Below are positions 20,682 to 30,112 of a stretch of DNA of 31,761 nt, one piece after another. The DNA comes from CAG-103 sp045112425 (GTDB taxonomy: Bacteria > Bacillota > Clostridia > Oscillospirales > Oscillospiraceae). The stretch is taken from assembly GCA_045112425.1 (NCBI GenBank), contig JBGUHV010000187.1, forward strand, positions 1 through 31,761, in the 5' to 3' direction. The position numbers and the translations under genes are program-made. Position 1 is the stretch's first letter, and each line of letters starts with the position of its first letter. A model generated the notes under the pieces. It ran no database searches and had not been told where the DNA came from. It was given only the letters and a program-made list of their open reading frames with translations.

Positions 20682-21599
20682 ATGGCGTTCAGTCTGACGG
20701 AGCCCCTGGTCATCGGCATCAGCTCGCGCGCGCTGTTTGATCTCGAGGAGGAGAACGCGCTCTATGAGCGCGAGGGCCTCGCGGCGTACGAGGCGTATCA
20801 GGTGCAGCACGAAAACGACGTGCTGCGCCCGGGCGCGGCCTTCCCGCTGGTGCAGGCGTTTCTGGCACTCAACAAGCTCCAGCCGGAGCAGCTCGTGGAG
20901 GTCATCATCATGAGCCGCAACAGCCCGAACACGAGCCTGCGCATCTTCCGCTCCGTGCAGGAATACGGGCTCGAGATCTCCCGCGCCGCCCTCTCCGGCG
21001 GCGGCGAGATTGCGCCGTATCTGAAAAGCTACGAGACCGATCTCTTTCTCTCGGCGAACGCCGCCGACGTGCAGCAGGCCATCGACGCCGGCGTCGCGGC
21101 GGGCGTGATTCTGCCCGGGAACCTGCCGGAGAACCCGCGCCGCAAGCTCGATCAGATCCGCATCGCCTTCGACGGCGACGCCGTGCTCTTCGCCGCCGAT
21201 TCCGAGCGCATCTTCCAGCGCGAGGGGATCGACGCCTTCTTTGAAAACGAGCAGACCATGGCGGACGTGCCGCTGCGCGAGGGACCCTTCGCCCCGTTTC
21301 TGCGCACGCTTGCGCACATCCAGTCGCTCTTTGCGGACAGGGATGAGCCCCCGATCCGCACCGCCCTCGTCACGAGCCGCAACGCACCCGCGCACGAGCG
21401 GCCGATCCGCACGCTGCGCGCCTGGGGCGTGCGCGTGGACGAGGCGCATTTTCTCGGCGGCGCGCCCAAGGCGCCGGTGCTCCGCGCGTTCGGGGCGCAC
21501 ATCTTCTTCGACGATCAGCCCCGCCACGCCATGCCCGCCTCCGCGGTCGTGCCGTCCGCCGTCGTGCCCTATCCCGAAGGGGAGAACCCGATGGGGTGA
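20682..21599 (+). CDS. 5'-nucleotidase of the cytosolic cN-I type (PF06189-like)
   Basis: A 305-residue cytosolic protein. It follows the family throughout: VIGISSRALFDLEEEN (10-25), RPGAAFPLVQAFLALN, VEVIIMSRNSPNTSLRIF (72-89), YGLEISRAALSGGGEIAPYLKSYETDLFLSAN, and late HFLGGAPKAPVLRAFGAHIFFDDQ. This HAD-like family removes the 5'-phosphate from nucleoside monophosphates such as AMP; the exact substrate is unknown. The ATG follows the MMPL stop by 3 nt and its aaggag ribosome site is in the MMPL 3' end, so the two are coupled. Why a nucleotidase is tied to a lipid-type pump is not obvious. Confidence 0.88.
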   Translation: MAFSLTEPLVIGISSRALFDLEEENALYEREGLAAYEAYQVQHENDVLRPGAAFPLVQAFLALNKLQPEQLVEVIIMSRNSPNTSLRIFRSVQEYGLEISRAALSGGGEIAPYLKSYETDLFLSANAADVQQAIDAGVAAGVILPGNLPENPRRKLDQIRIAFDGDAVLFAADSERIFQREGIDAFFENEQTMADVPLREGPFAPFLRTLAHIQSLFADRDEPPIRTALVTSRNAPAHERPIRTLRAWGVRVDEAHFLGGAPKAPVLRAFGAHIFFDDQPRHAMPASAVVPSAVVPYPEGENPMG

Positions 21600-21612
21600 A
21601 TTTCATCCCCGC

Positions 21613-21743
21613 TGTCATCCTGAGCGGAGCGCGTCAGCGCGGAGTCGAAGGATCCTGGCACCGCAGGAAGACAGAATCACCAGCGTCTGTCCGGCTGCTC
21701 TGCCAAGATCCTTCGACTTCACTTCGTTTCGCTCAGGATGACA
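21613..21743. repeat. MITE-like inverted repeat, copy 1
   Basis: The terminal inverted repeat tgtcatcctgagcg (21613-21626)/cgctcaggatgaca (21730-21743) is perfect. An inner pair (21643-21660/21701-21718, agtcgaaggatcctggca type) has one mismatch. The 40-nt centre is unrelated to the second copy at 30684-30804. No transposase is present. This sequence type is widespread in bacterial genomes as I know them. Confidence 0.85.
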
Positions 21744-21832
21744 TTCTCTTTTCTCACCCCCCCTGTTTTGTTAAAAATTGACAGGCAATCACACTTTTTA
21801 AAAGAAAAATACCCCGAAAACGCTGAAATTCA

Positions 21833-21861
21833 TTGACATTTGGTTGTCAAACGAATAAACT
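21833..21861 (+). promoter_or_regulatory. Promoter of the flavoprotein gene with an inverted repeat on the -35 box
   Basis: TTGACA (21833-21838), 17 nt, TAAACT (21856-21861). The -35 box is the left half of an inverted repeat TTGACA-tttggt-TGTCAA (21833-21850), a good place for a repressor. The regulator is unknown; the pattern is not a clear Rex, Fnr or Fur site. Confidence 0.8.
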
Positions 21862-21926
21862 GGACTCAGCTATGGATAGTGGAAAACTGTCTAAAAAAGG
21901 GCCAATTTACAAGGAGGGAGTTTCCG

Positions 21927-24539
21927 TTGGAAGTCAGAGAAAATTTGATTCGTCTGTGTGAGAAAATCAACGACGGTCTCTACAAAATCACCCCTGATTG
22001 CGCAGAGTACAAGGTCTTTGAGAAGTGGATCACCGACGAGCAGATCACCGTCATGCAGGCGCTGACCAGCATGAAGCCGGCCTTCGTTCCGCTGATTGCG
22101 AAGAAGGCCAAGATGCCCATCAAGCGCACGAGAGAGGTGCTGCACGAGATCACGAAGATCGGTCTCGTGGTGCAGGTCATCGTGCCGAAGGTCAATCTTG
22201 AGATTTACCTGCTGCCCCCGTATACCCCCGGCATCTTCGAGTTCCTGCTGTCGAACAAGCCGTTCGTCGAGGCACATCCGGAGATCGCCTACGCCTTCCA
22301 TCAGCACGCGACCACCAGCCAGGAAGAGCACGCCATGAACACCCCCATGGGCGCCGGCGTCATGCGCGTCATCCCCGTGGAGAGCGCCATCCCCGCCGAT
22401 GCGCAGAAGGTCGACAACGAGCGCTGCTCCAAGTACATTGAGGATAACGAGGGCCACCTGAACATCGCGCCATGTCAGTGCCGCCGCGTCCGCCGCATGA
22501 TGGGCGAGGGTGCCGGCGACCTCGATGAGGAATACTGCCTGTTCATGGGCCGCATCGCCGACCTCTTCACCCACAACGGCTGGGGCCGTCCGGTCAGCGT
22601 CGACGAGGCCAAGGCCATCATCAAGAAGGCCGACGACATCGGCTGCGTGCACCAGATCACGACCCTGCATCAGGGCGAGACCTTCGCCATCTGCAACTGC
22701 CAGGTCGAGAGCTGCCTCGCGCTGGGCGTGACGCAGTACTTCAACACCCCGAACTTCACCAAGAGCAACTACGTTGCCGAGATCGACGAGGAGAAGTGCG
22801 TGGCCTGCGGCCGCTGCACCGATCACTGCGCGAACAACGCCATCCAGATGGGCCAGAAGCTCTGCGCCAAGGAGCCCATCGTTCACAAGTTCCATGAGCT
22901 GCCCGACGATCAGGAGTGGGGTCCCGACAAGTGGAACGTCAACCACCGCTCCAACCGCGAGTACATCTCCCCCGAGGGCACCGCGCCCTGCAAGGTCGCC
23001 TGCCCGGCGCACATCGCCGTTCAGGGCTATATCAAGCTCGCCGCCGAGGGCCGCTACCTCGAGGCGCTCGAGCTCATCAAGAAGGAGAACCCGCTGCCCG
23101 CCGTCTGCGGCGCCATCTGCAACCGCAAGTGCGAGGAAGCCTGCTCCCGCGGCGACATCGACGCCCCCGTCGCCATCGACGAGATCAAGAAGTTCATCGC
23201 TGCCCAGGAGCTCGACCGCGCCAAGCGCTTCGTGCCGCGCCGTCCCTATGACTACAGTGACAAGCGCATCGCCATCATCGGCGCCGGCCCCGCGGGTCTG
23301 AGCTGCGCTTACTTCCTCGCGACCTACAACTACTCCGTCACGGTCTTCGACCGCAACGAGCAGCCCGGCGGCATGCTCCGCTACGGCATCCCGAACTTCC
23401 GTCTCGAGAAGAACGTGCTCGACGCGGAGATCGACGTGCTCAAGGAGCTCGGCGTCATCTTCAAGTGCGGCGTCGAGGTCGGCAAGGACGTCACGCTCAA
23501 GCAGCTGCGCGAGCAGGGCTATGACGCGTTCTATCTCGCCGTCGGCGCGCAGGAGAGCGCGAAGCTCGGCGTCAAGGGCGAGGATCTCCAGGGCGTCTGG
23601 GGCGGCATCGACTTCCTGCGCGAGGTGAACGCCGGCCACCAGATTGATCTGGGCAAGAAGGTCGTCGTCGTCGGCGGCGGCAACGTCGCGATGGACGTGG
23701 CCCGCGCGGCCGCGCGTCTCGGCGTGGAGGTCACCGTGGCCTACCGCAGAAAAGAGAGCGACATGCCCGCCGATCCCGCTGAGGTCGCCGAGGCGAAGGA
23801 AGAGGGCGTCAAGTTCCTCTTCGAGTACAAGCCCGTGGAGATCAAGGGCTCCCGCGGCAAGGTCAAGGCTCTCGTGTGTGAAGCCGGCGAGATCGAGTGC
23901 GACGCCATCCTCGCCGCCATCGGTCAGCGCATCACCCTCGGCAAGCTGGATCTCGGCGAGCTGAAGGTCGACGAGAAGGGCCGCGTCCTCGCCGACGAGG
24001 TCACCTACCAGACGGCGCAGCCCGACGTGTTTGTCGGCGGCGACGCCTACACCGGCCCGAAGTTTGCCATCGACGCCATCGCGCAGGGCAAGCAGGCCGC
24101 CATCTCCATCCACCGCTATGTGCACCCCGGCCAGAGCCTCACCATCGGCCGCGACCGTCTGACCTATCGCGCCTTCGATAAGGACAACGTCGACTTCGAC
24201 ACCGTCAAGAAGAGCATGGGCAAGTCCAAGCGTCAGGTGCCGAAGAAGGACAAGGCCAAGGCCATGACCTTCCAGGACGACCGCAAGGTCTTCACCGTCG
24301 AGCAGATCCAGAAGGAAGCCTCCCGCTGCCTCAAGTGCGGCGCGAGCTGGGTCGATCCCAACAAGTGCCTCGGCTGCGGCGTCTGCACCACGCGCTGCAA
24401 GTTCGACGCGATCCACCTCAAGAAGCTCACCTACAACGAGAGCATTCCCTATGAGACGCGCGCCAAGGTCTTCCCCGAATACAAGGAAGCCCGCCGCAAG
24501 AGAATCGAGATCCGCAAGAACGGCGAGCGCATCCAGTAA
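21927..24539 (+). CDS. Multidomain iron-sulfur flavoprotein (GltD-like oxidoreductase)
   Basis: An 870-residue protein starting at TTG, chosen because aaggagg lies 9 nt upstream; the longer frame has no ribosome site and would start in the promoter. Domains: N-terminal region with a possible winged helix (about 35-95) and Cys clusters (CQCR 183-186; CNCQVESC 256-263); a ferredoxin 4Fe-4S motif CVACGRCTDHC (291-301); a GltD-type N-terminal domain with cysteines 355, 359, 394, 398, 402 and 406; FAD site IGAGPAGL (451-458); NAD(P)H site VVGGGNVAMD (581-590); and a C-terminal ferredoxin domain (801-831, CLGCGVCTTRC). It probably passes electrons between NAD(P)H and a ferredoxin-like or thiol partner. 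There is no GltA or other obvious partner gene here, so the role is open. Confidence 0.9.
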   Translation: MEVRENLIRLCEKINDGLYKITPDCAEYKVFEKWITDEQITVMQALTSMKPAFVPLIAKKAKMPIKRTREVLHEITKIGLVVQVIVPKVNLEIYLLPPYTPGIFEFLLSNKPFVEAHPEIAYAFHQHATTSQEEHAMNTPMGAGVMRVIPVESAIPADAQKVDNERCSKYIEDNEGHLNIAPCQCRRVRRMMGEGAGDLDEEYCLFMGRIADLFTHNGWGRPVSVDEAKAIIKKADDIGCVHQITTLHQGETFAICNCQVESCLALGVTQYFNTPNFTKSNYVAEIDEEKCVACGRCTDHCANNAIQMGQKLCAKEPIVHKFHELPDDQEWGPDKWNVNHRSNREYISPEGTAPCKVACPAHIAVQGYIKLAAEGRYLEALELIKKENPLPAVCGAICNRKCEEACSRGDIDAPVAIDEIKKFIAAQELDRAKRFVPRRPYDYSDKRIAIIGAGPAGLSCAYFLATYNYSVTVFDRNEQPGGMLRYGIPNFRLEKNVLDAEIDVLKELGVIFKCGVEVGKDVTLKQLREQGYDAFYLAVGAQESAKLGVKGEDLQGVWGGIDFLREVNAGHQIDLGKKVVVVGGGNVAMDVARAAARLGVEVTVAYRRKESDMPADPAEVAEAKEEGVKFLFEYKPVEIKGSRGKVKALVCEAGEIECDAILAAIGQRITLGKLDLGELKVDEKGRVLADEVTYQTAQPDVFVGGDAYTGPKFAIDAIAQGKQAAISIHRYVHPGQSLTIGRDRLTYRAFDKDNVDFDTVKKSMGKSKRQVPKKDKAKAMTFQDDRKVFTVEQIQKEASRCLKCGASWVDPNKCLGCGVCTTRCKFDAIHLKKLTYNESIPYETRAKVFPEYKEARRKRIEIRKNGERIQ

Positions 24540-24556
24540 TTCCAATCCCAAAGCCG

Positions 24557-24587
24557 AAAGAGCTGCCCATTCGGGCAGCTCTTTTTT
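24557..24587 (+). terminator. Terminator of the flavoprotein gene
   Basis: Perfect stem aaagagctgccc (24557-24568)/gggcagctcttt (24573-24584), loop attc, T-run. It shares the stem base aaagagctg with the terminator at 25175. Confidence 0.92.
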
Positions 24588-24607
24588 GACAGATTTTGAA
24601 AACAGAA

Positions 24608-24636
24608 TTGACCTCTCATGCTCCGAATGCTATAAT
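24608..24636 (+). promoter_or_regulatory. Strong promoter of the YbjN-domain gene
   Basis: TTGACC (24608-24613), 17 nt, TATAAT (24631-24636) with an extended -10 TG. One of the strongest-looking promoters of the window, in only 150 nt between two genes. Confidence 0.88.
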
Positions 24637-24689
24637 TTTTATGCGAACCAATCTTTTCATACTGAAATCAAAGACAGGAGGTCAGAACT

Positions 24690-25160
24690 ATGAGTAAAAA
24701 CTATTCTCCCGAGCTGGTCAGCGTGGTTAAGAACTACCTTGACAAGAACGACTGGCATTATACCTTCGAGGAAGAGCGCGGGCTGTTCCGCTGCGGCGTG
24801 AATCTCAAGGGCAAGCTCTCCAGCTGCCGCCTCATTATCGACGTGAAGGAAAAAGTGATCCTGAACTACGCGGCTATCGACATGCGTGCGGATGAGGGCG
24901 TCAGAGACAAGGTGGCGGAATTCATCACGCGCGCCAACTATGGCCTGACCTTCGGCAACTTCGAGATGGACTTCAACGACGGCGAGATCCGCTACAAGAT
25001 GACCGTCGACTGCGAGAATCAGATCCCCGGCTACGATGTGCTCGACCGCATGGTCGCCTTGCCGCCGCTCATGTTCCAGCGCTACGGCGACGGTCTGCTG
25101 GCCGTCATGTTCGGCTTCTCCGATCCGAAAACCGCGGTGGAGAACAGCGAGAAAAAATAA
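24690..25160 (+). CDS. YbjN-domain protein
   Basis: A 156-residue cytosolic protein that looks like a YbjN/type III secretion chaperone-like fold: N-terminal helix and WHYTFEEERGLFRCGVNLKGKLSSCRLIIDV, then VREDKV-type helix (DEGVRDKVAEFITRANYGLTFGNFEMDFNDGEIRYKMTVDC) and a C-terminal helical part. In other bacteria such proteins influence sensory or stress behaviour, but no common biochemical role is known. The ATG has aggagg 8 nt upstream and its own strong promoter and terminator, so it is a high-expression monocistronic gene. Confidence 0.8.
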   Translation: MSKNYSPELVSVVKNYLDKNDWHYTFEEERGLFRCGVNLKGKLSSCRLIIDVKEKVILNYAAIDMRADEGVRDKVAEFITRANYGLTFGNFEMDFNDGEIRYKMTVDCENQIPGYDVLDRMVALPPLMFQRYGDGLLAVMFGFSDPKTAVENSEKK

Positions 25161-25174
25161 GTTGATATTCAGAA

Positions 25175-25203
25175 AAAGAGCTGTCCGGGAGGACAGCTCT
25201 TTT
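25175..25203. terminator. Bidirectional terminator between the YbjN and LtaS-like genes
   Basis: Perfect stem aaagagctgtcc (25175-25186)/ggacagctcttt (25191-25202), loop ggga. A and T runs on both sides serve both converging genes. Confidence 0.92.
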
Positions 25204-25209
25204 GCTTTG

Positions 25210-27342
25210 CTAATTCTCCGTCGCGATCCGGTACTCGATTGACAGATACCGCCGGATCAGGTCGTATTTGGGGTCGGCCGCGTCGTAGAGCGTCACGTCT
25301 CCTTTCGCGTCCATGCACAGACCTGTGGAGGAGAACACCGGCCAGACGCGGTTCAGGGCGAGAATCGTCTGATAATCGTCCGGCAGCGGCAGCCCCGCCG
25401 CGCGCAGCACCTGCGGCATGAGGCCGAACATACTGGTGAATTCCGGGCACTGCGAGAGATCCGCGTCGAAGTTGCTCCAGATGACGTAGGGAACGGTGCG
25501 CTTTGCGATCTCCTGCCGATATGCCGACTGCGTCTCATCCAGCGGCAGGTCGCCCACGAAGGACGGCGCGTGGTCGCCCACCATGCAGACAATTACGGGC
25601 CGGTCGACCATGTCGAAGTGCTCGATCAGCGTGCGGAAGGCGCGCGCCGAGAGCTGCATGCTCGTGAGATATTCGTCCACGTCGTCCGTCAGATCGCCGT
25701 AATCGTCCGTCGTGTGCACGCGGTCATAGCTCGCGTCGTTCTGCTCCCAGCCGCCGCGGTTCTGGTAGGTGAGCAGATACAAAAAGCGCGGCTCGTCGCC
25801 GATGCTCTCATAGTCGTCGTACATCTGGCGGTAGAGGTTCCGGTCGAGCTGCCAGCGCATGCCGTAGGCGCCGAGATCGTCGTACTGGTGGTCGCCCAGG
25901 CGGATGAAGTCAAAGCCCAGCGCGGGATAGGCGTCCACGCGCGAGTAGTTCAGGGCGTTTCCGGTGTGCATCGCCTCGGTCACATAGCCCTGCTGCCTCA
26001 GATACGCCACCACGCTGCCGTGGTCGGCCGAGAGCGGCACATAGTTGAACGGGGCGAGCGCCGTGAGCAGATAGGAGGTGTTGCCCGTGAGCAGCTCATA
26101 CTCCGAGTTGTTCGTGCCGCCGCCGACGAGCGGGGAGACGGCGTGGCCGTAGACCGCGCCGGGAATGTTGTAAAACGATCTCAGATACCCGCCGTTGGTG
26201 TCCTCCTGCAGGCCCATGCAGTCGGCGAGGTCGCAGAACGTCTCGTTGAGGATCAGAATGATGTCGGGCTTGGTGTCGGTCACCTTCGTGCGCACCTTCT
26301 CGGGCTCGGCGTCCGGATCATAGCCCGCCGGCTCGATAAAGGGCGTGGAGCGCCGGCGCGCATCGTCAATCGCGCAGGGGAGGAAGCCGTAGTCGCGCAG
26401 CGCCTCGTGCGTCGACCACGACACGAGATAGTACGTTCCCGCAAAGAGGAGCACGAGTGCACCGGCGCACGCCGCGGCGCCGCCGAGCTTTGAGAGCGTC
26501 AGCTTCCATGATATTTTCGGCCAGGCGGCCTTTTCCATGCGCAGGGCGCTCTTTCCGAGCGCGAGCTCCACCGGCAGCAGCAGGAGGATCTCCACCAGCG
26601 TGCGGTCGGGCAGGAAGGTGTAGCCCGAGATGACGTTCAGCGCCGTGCGCGTGTTGGCAAGCTCGCTGACAAACAGCGGGCTGCCGTGAAACAGCAGCAC
26701 ATAGTGGTTCGCCGCCGCCCAGAGCGTGCAGAGCACGGAGCCGACGAGCATCGCCCGCCCGAAGCGCCCGAGCACGAGCGCGAGCACGAGCAGGATGGCG
26801 AGCATGAGCAGCAGCGCCGGCACGATGTATGTTCCCTTCGCCGGGAAGAGCGGCTGCTGCGAGCTCGTCTGCAGCGCGTAGTGCAGCAGCACCGCCTCAA
26901 GCGTGACGAGCGTGAGCACGGCGGCCTTTCCGCCATATCGCGCCTCGAGCGCCTCCGCCGCCGCGCCGAGGTGCCCGCCGCTCCACAGCAGAAACGGCAC
27001 CGCCAGCACCAGCAGCGCAATGGCAAGCGCCTGCATCCAGAAGCCGATGTCGAGCCCCAGCCGCCAGAACAGCCCCTGCACCGGCGTCACAATCGTCCAC
27101 CGGTCGAAGAAGCACACCGCGAGGAAGACGCCGAGGAGCGCCGCCGCCGCCGTCACGAGCCAGCTGGGGCGCTTCGGTCTCAGCGCCCGCTCGGGCAGCG
27201 CGCGAAACACCGCCAGCGACAGCGGCGCCGCCAGCACCCAGAGCACCACGCCGAGCTTGTTTTCCGGCGCGCAGAGCGCGCTCTCCGCCAGAAACGACAG
27301 CCAGAGCGCCACGCGATGGCGCTTATTTATTTTTGCGTTCAC
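25210..27342 (-). CDS. LtaS-like sulfatase-fold membrane enzyme
   Basis: A 710-residue protein with about ten hydrophobic segments in residues 12-310 and an outer sulfatase-fold domain (about 358-700). Its start is GTG with aggagg 8 nt upstream. The domain has the lipoteichoic-acid-synthase pattern: ILILNETFCD (Thr368 as the likely nucleophile, Glu367 as a metal ligand), GGGTNNSEYELLTGNTS (407-423), and VCMVGDHAPSF (Asp590, His591). LtaS-type enzymes transfer glycerol phosphate or phosphoethanolamine at the cell surface; the membrane part is longer than in LtaS of Staphylococcus (five segments), so the acceptor may differ. It is divergent from trpB with separate promoters. Confidence 0.88.
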   Translation of the reverse strand: MNAKINKRHRVALWLSFLAESALCAPENKLGVVLWVLAAPLSLAVFRALPERALRPKRPSWLVTAAAALLGVFLAVCFFDRWTIVTPVQGLFWRLGLDIGFWMQALAIALLVLAVPFLLWSGGHLGAAAEALEARYGGKAAVLTLVTLEAVLLHYALQTSSQQPLFPAKGTYIVPALLLMLAILLVLALVLGRFGRAMLVGSVLCTLWAAANHYVLLFHGSPLFVSELANTRTALNVISGYTFLPDRTLVEILLLLPVELALGKSALRMEKAAWPKISWKLTLSKLGGAAACAGALVLLFAGTYYLVSWSTHEALRDYGFLPCAIDDARRRSTPFIEPAGYDPDAEPEKVRTKVTDTKPDIILILNETFCDLADCMGLQEDTNGGYLRSFYNIPGAVYGHAVSPLVGGGTNNSEYELLTGNTSYLLTALAPFNYVPLSADHGSVVAYLRQQGYVTEAMHTGNALNYSRVDAYPALGFDFIRLGDHQYDDLGAYGMRWQLDRNLYRQMYDDYESIGDEPRFLYLLTYQNRGGWEQNDASYDRVHTTDDYGDLTDDVDEYLTSMQLSARAFRTLIEHFDMVDRPVIVCMVGDHAPSFVGDLPLDETQSAYRQEIAKRTVPYVIWSNFDADLSQCPEFTSMFGLMPQVLRAAGLPLPDDYQTILALNRVWPVFSSTGLCMDAKGDVTLYDAADPKYDLIRRYLSIEYRIATEN

Positions 27343-27386
27343 CGCGTCGCCTCCTTTCTGCCGTTTGGACGCAGTTTAACAGATGT

Positions 27387-27415
27387 ATTTTATCAGAAAT
27401 GGGTTCAAAAGGCAA
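27387..27415 (-). promoter_or_regulatory. Promoter of the LtaS-like gene
   Basis: On the minus strand TTGCCT (27410-27415), 17 nt, TAAAAT (27387-27392) with an extended -10 TG. Confidence 0.7.
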
Positions 27416-27486
27416 CATAAAATGTCATAATATTTAACCTGATTTTTGTTTTTATGCAAGAAAGTTGTATCTTTTGGAGCCGGTGA

Positions 27487-27515
27487 TTGCACACCGAAGC
27501 GGGATATGGTAAAAT
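27487..27515 (+). promoter_or_regulatory. Promoter of the TrpB-type gene
   Basis: TTGCAC (27487-27492), 17 nt, TAAAAT (27510-27515), giving a leader of about 25 nt. The short leader excludes a T-box or trp attenuator. Confidence 0.7.
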
Positions 27516-27546
27516 AAATCATTCTGCACGGAAAGGAACTCCGACC

Positions 27547-28803
<1,257 letters not shown>

Positions 28804-28806
28804 AAA

Positions 28807-28850
28807 AGAGTGGAGAGTGGAGATTTTTAGAAATCTCCACTCTCCACTCT
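28807..28850. repeat. Perfect 20-bp hairpin made of gtggaga units
   Basis: Stem 28807-28826 pairs perfectly with 28831-28850, loop ttag. It lies between trpB and the converging anti-sigma gene, so it may end transcription, but there is no T-tract on the plus strand. Related gtggagagt sequence is at 8531-8564. Confidence 0.9.
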
Positions 28851-28867
28851 CAAATCTCCACGCTCCG

Positions 28868-30112
28868 TCACGGCATCAGCCGGAACCCTTCCCCCGCGCT
28901 GCCGGTGATCGTGAGCTCCTCTGCGCTCGTGTCGAATCCCTCGGCGGTGTAGGTCTGACCGTCCTCCGTTGTGAACGTCAGGCGCAGCTCATACTGCGTG
29001 AAGGCCGGCACGGTGAATTCCAGTGTGTTGCCGCGCGTGAGCGGGCTCTCGTCGGCGTACATGCCGGTCTCCGAGCCGCGCAGCTCGCCGTCATACCACT
29101 GCTCGAGCGTCATGGACCGGATTGAAAGATCCGTTCCGTTGCGGATCGAGATCTGCAGCTCGGCCGCCGCATCGAGCGCGACCGGCCCGCGCAGCTGCAG
29201 CTCGTTGAGCAGCATTTCGAGCTGCACGGGGCTGTCATAGCAGTTCTTGACGTCGTGCTCCGCCGCCGTCACGCGGATCGGGCTGTTGTTGAAGTCTCCG
29301 AAGGTGAACGTCGCCTCGCCGAGGTTCTCCGTCAGCGCGAGCAGGACGCATCCGACGCGCTCGAGCGCCGGCTGCAGCGACTCGATCTCGCCGGGCAGAT
29401 GCTCCGGCAGCCGGACGGTCATGCCGTAGGGCTCCGCTTCCGTCTGCAGCTCGATCGTGTAATCGCCCTCCAGCACCGCGCGCAGGAGCGCCATGTCCGC
29501 GCTTGCGTCGCCGACGTAGGGATTGCGCAGGGCGAAGAGCTTTGCCGTATAAGGCGTGATGCGCGCGCCCTCGTCCCAGACGACGCGGCCGTTTACCACC
29601 ACGCGGCGAATCGGCTCCGCGGCCTCATAGGTCGCCTCCGCGCTGCCGCGGTGCAGCGGGCTTGTGAGCACGCGCCGCGCATTTACGGTCACGACGCCGT
29701 CTTCCTCGGTAACTTTTATGTTCCCGACCGCGCCGGCGCTGTCGTTCGGCGAGCAGCGGAGCGTGAGGGAGCGCGCCTCCACCGTCGCCTCGCTCATGAG
29801 CCACGCCGGGTCGCCGGCGGAGCCCGTCACGAACATGCGCACCGCCGCGAGGGCAATGCACAGCGTCAGCACCGCGAGCGCGGCGCCGACCACGGCGCGC
29901 CAGCCCTTTTTGCGCGTCTTTTTCAGATAATCAATTTCCCTCTCGTCCGCCGTCGGCGCGGCCTCCGGCGCGCGCATGGCGTCCAGCGCCGCACGGCAGT
30001 CAGCACAGGTTTCAATATGCTCCTTCACGAGCGCCTCGGTGTCCGCGCTCGCAAGCTCGTCCGCCACCGCCGGCAGCAGGTCGCGAATCACGTCACAGCT
30101 CAGATCCCGCAT
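28868..30112 (-). CDS. Zinc-finger anti-sigma factor with DUF4825-like outer region
   Basis: A 414-residue single-pass membrane protein. The N-terminus is a zinc anti-sigma domain: CDVIRDLLPAVAD, then HIETCADC (the HxxxCxxC zinc motif, about residues 32-39). One membrane segment follows (GWRAVVGAALAVLTLCIALAAV, about 70-91). The external part has a beta-rich region (100-200), NPYVGDASADMALLRAVLEG...IELQTEAEPYGMTV, which resembles DUF4825 (about 192-235), and a C-terminal beta domain. The ATG at 30112 has an upstream aaagga; another ATG 12 nt earlier in frame is possible. It overlaps the sigma gene by about 20 bp and should hold the sigma factor at the membrane until a signal arrives. Confidence 0.85.
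   Translation of the reverse strand: MRDLSCDVIRDLLPAVADELASADTEALVKEHIETCADCRAALDAMRAPEAAPTADEREIDYLKKTRKKGWRAVVGAALAVLTLCIALAAVRMFVTGSAGDPAWLMSEATVEARSLTLRCSPNDSAGAVGNIKVTEEDGVVTVNARRVLTSPLHRGSAEATYEAAEPIRRVVVNGRVVWDEGARITPYTAKLFALRNPYVGDASADMALLRAVLEGDYTIELQTEAEPYGMTVRLPEHLPGEIESLQPALERVGCVLLALTENLGEATFTFGDFNNSPIRVTAAEHDVKNCYDSPVQLEMLLNELQLRGPVALDAAAELQISIRNGTDLSIRSMTLEQWYDGELRGSETGMYADESPLTRGNTLEFTVPAFTQYELRLTFTTEDGQTYTAEGFDTSAEELTITGSAGEGFRLMP

Noticed and set aside
17169..21527. 1452-codon open frame on the minus strand opposite the MMPL and nucleotidase genes
   Set aside because: It is a shadow of GC-rich codon use in the plus-strand genes: composition dominated by Arg/Ala/Gly/Glu/His, no recognisable domain, no ribosome site, and it spans two well-identified genes.
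21891..24551. 886-codon open frame opposite the flavoprotein
   Set aside because: Same kind of shadow; low-complexity Leu/Asp/Ala/Val/Gly composition and no domain, while the plus strand encodes clear Fe-S and nucleotide-binding motifs.
27420..27546. T-box riboswitch or tryptophan attenuator before trpB
   Set aside because: The leader after the likely promoter is only about 25 nt and has no Trp codon run, T-box sequence or terminator.
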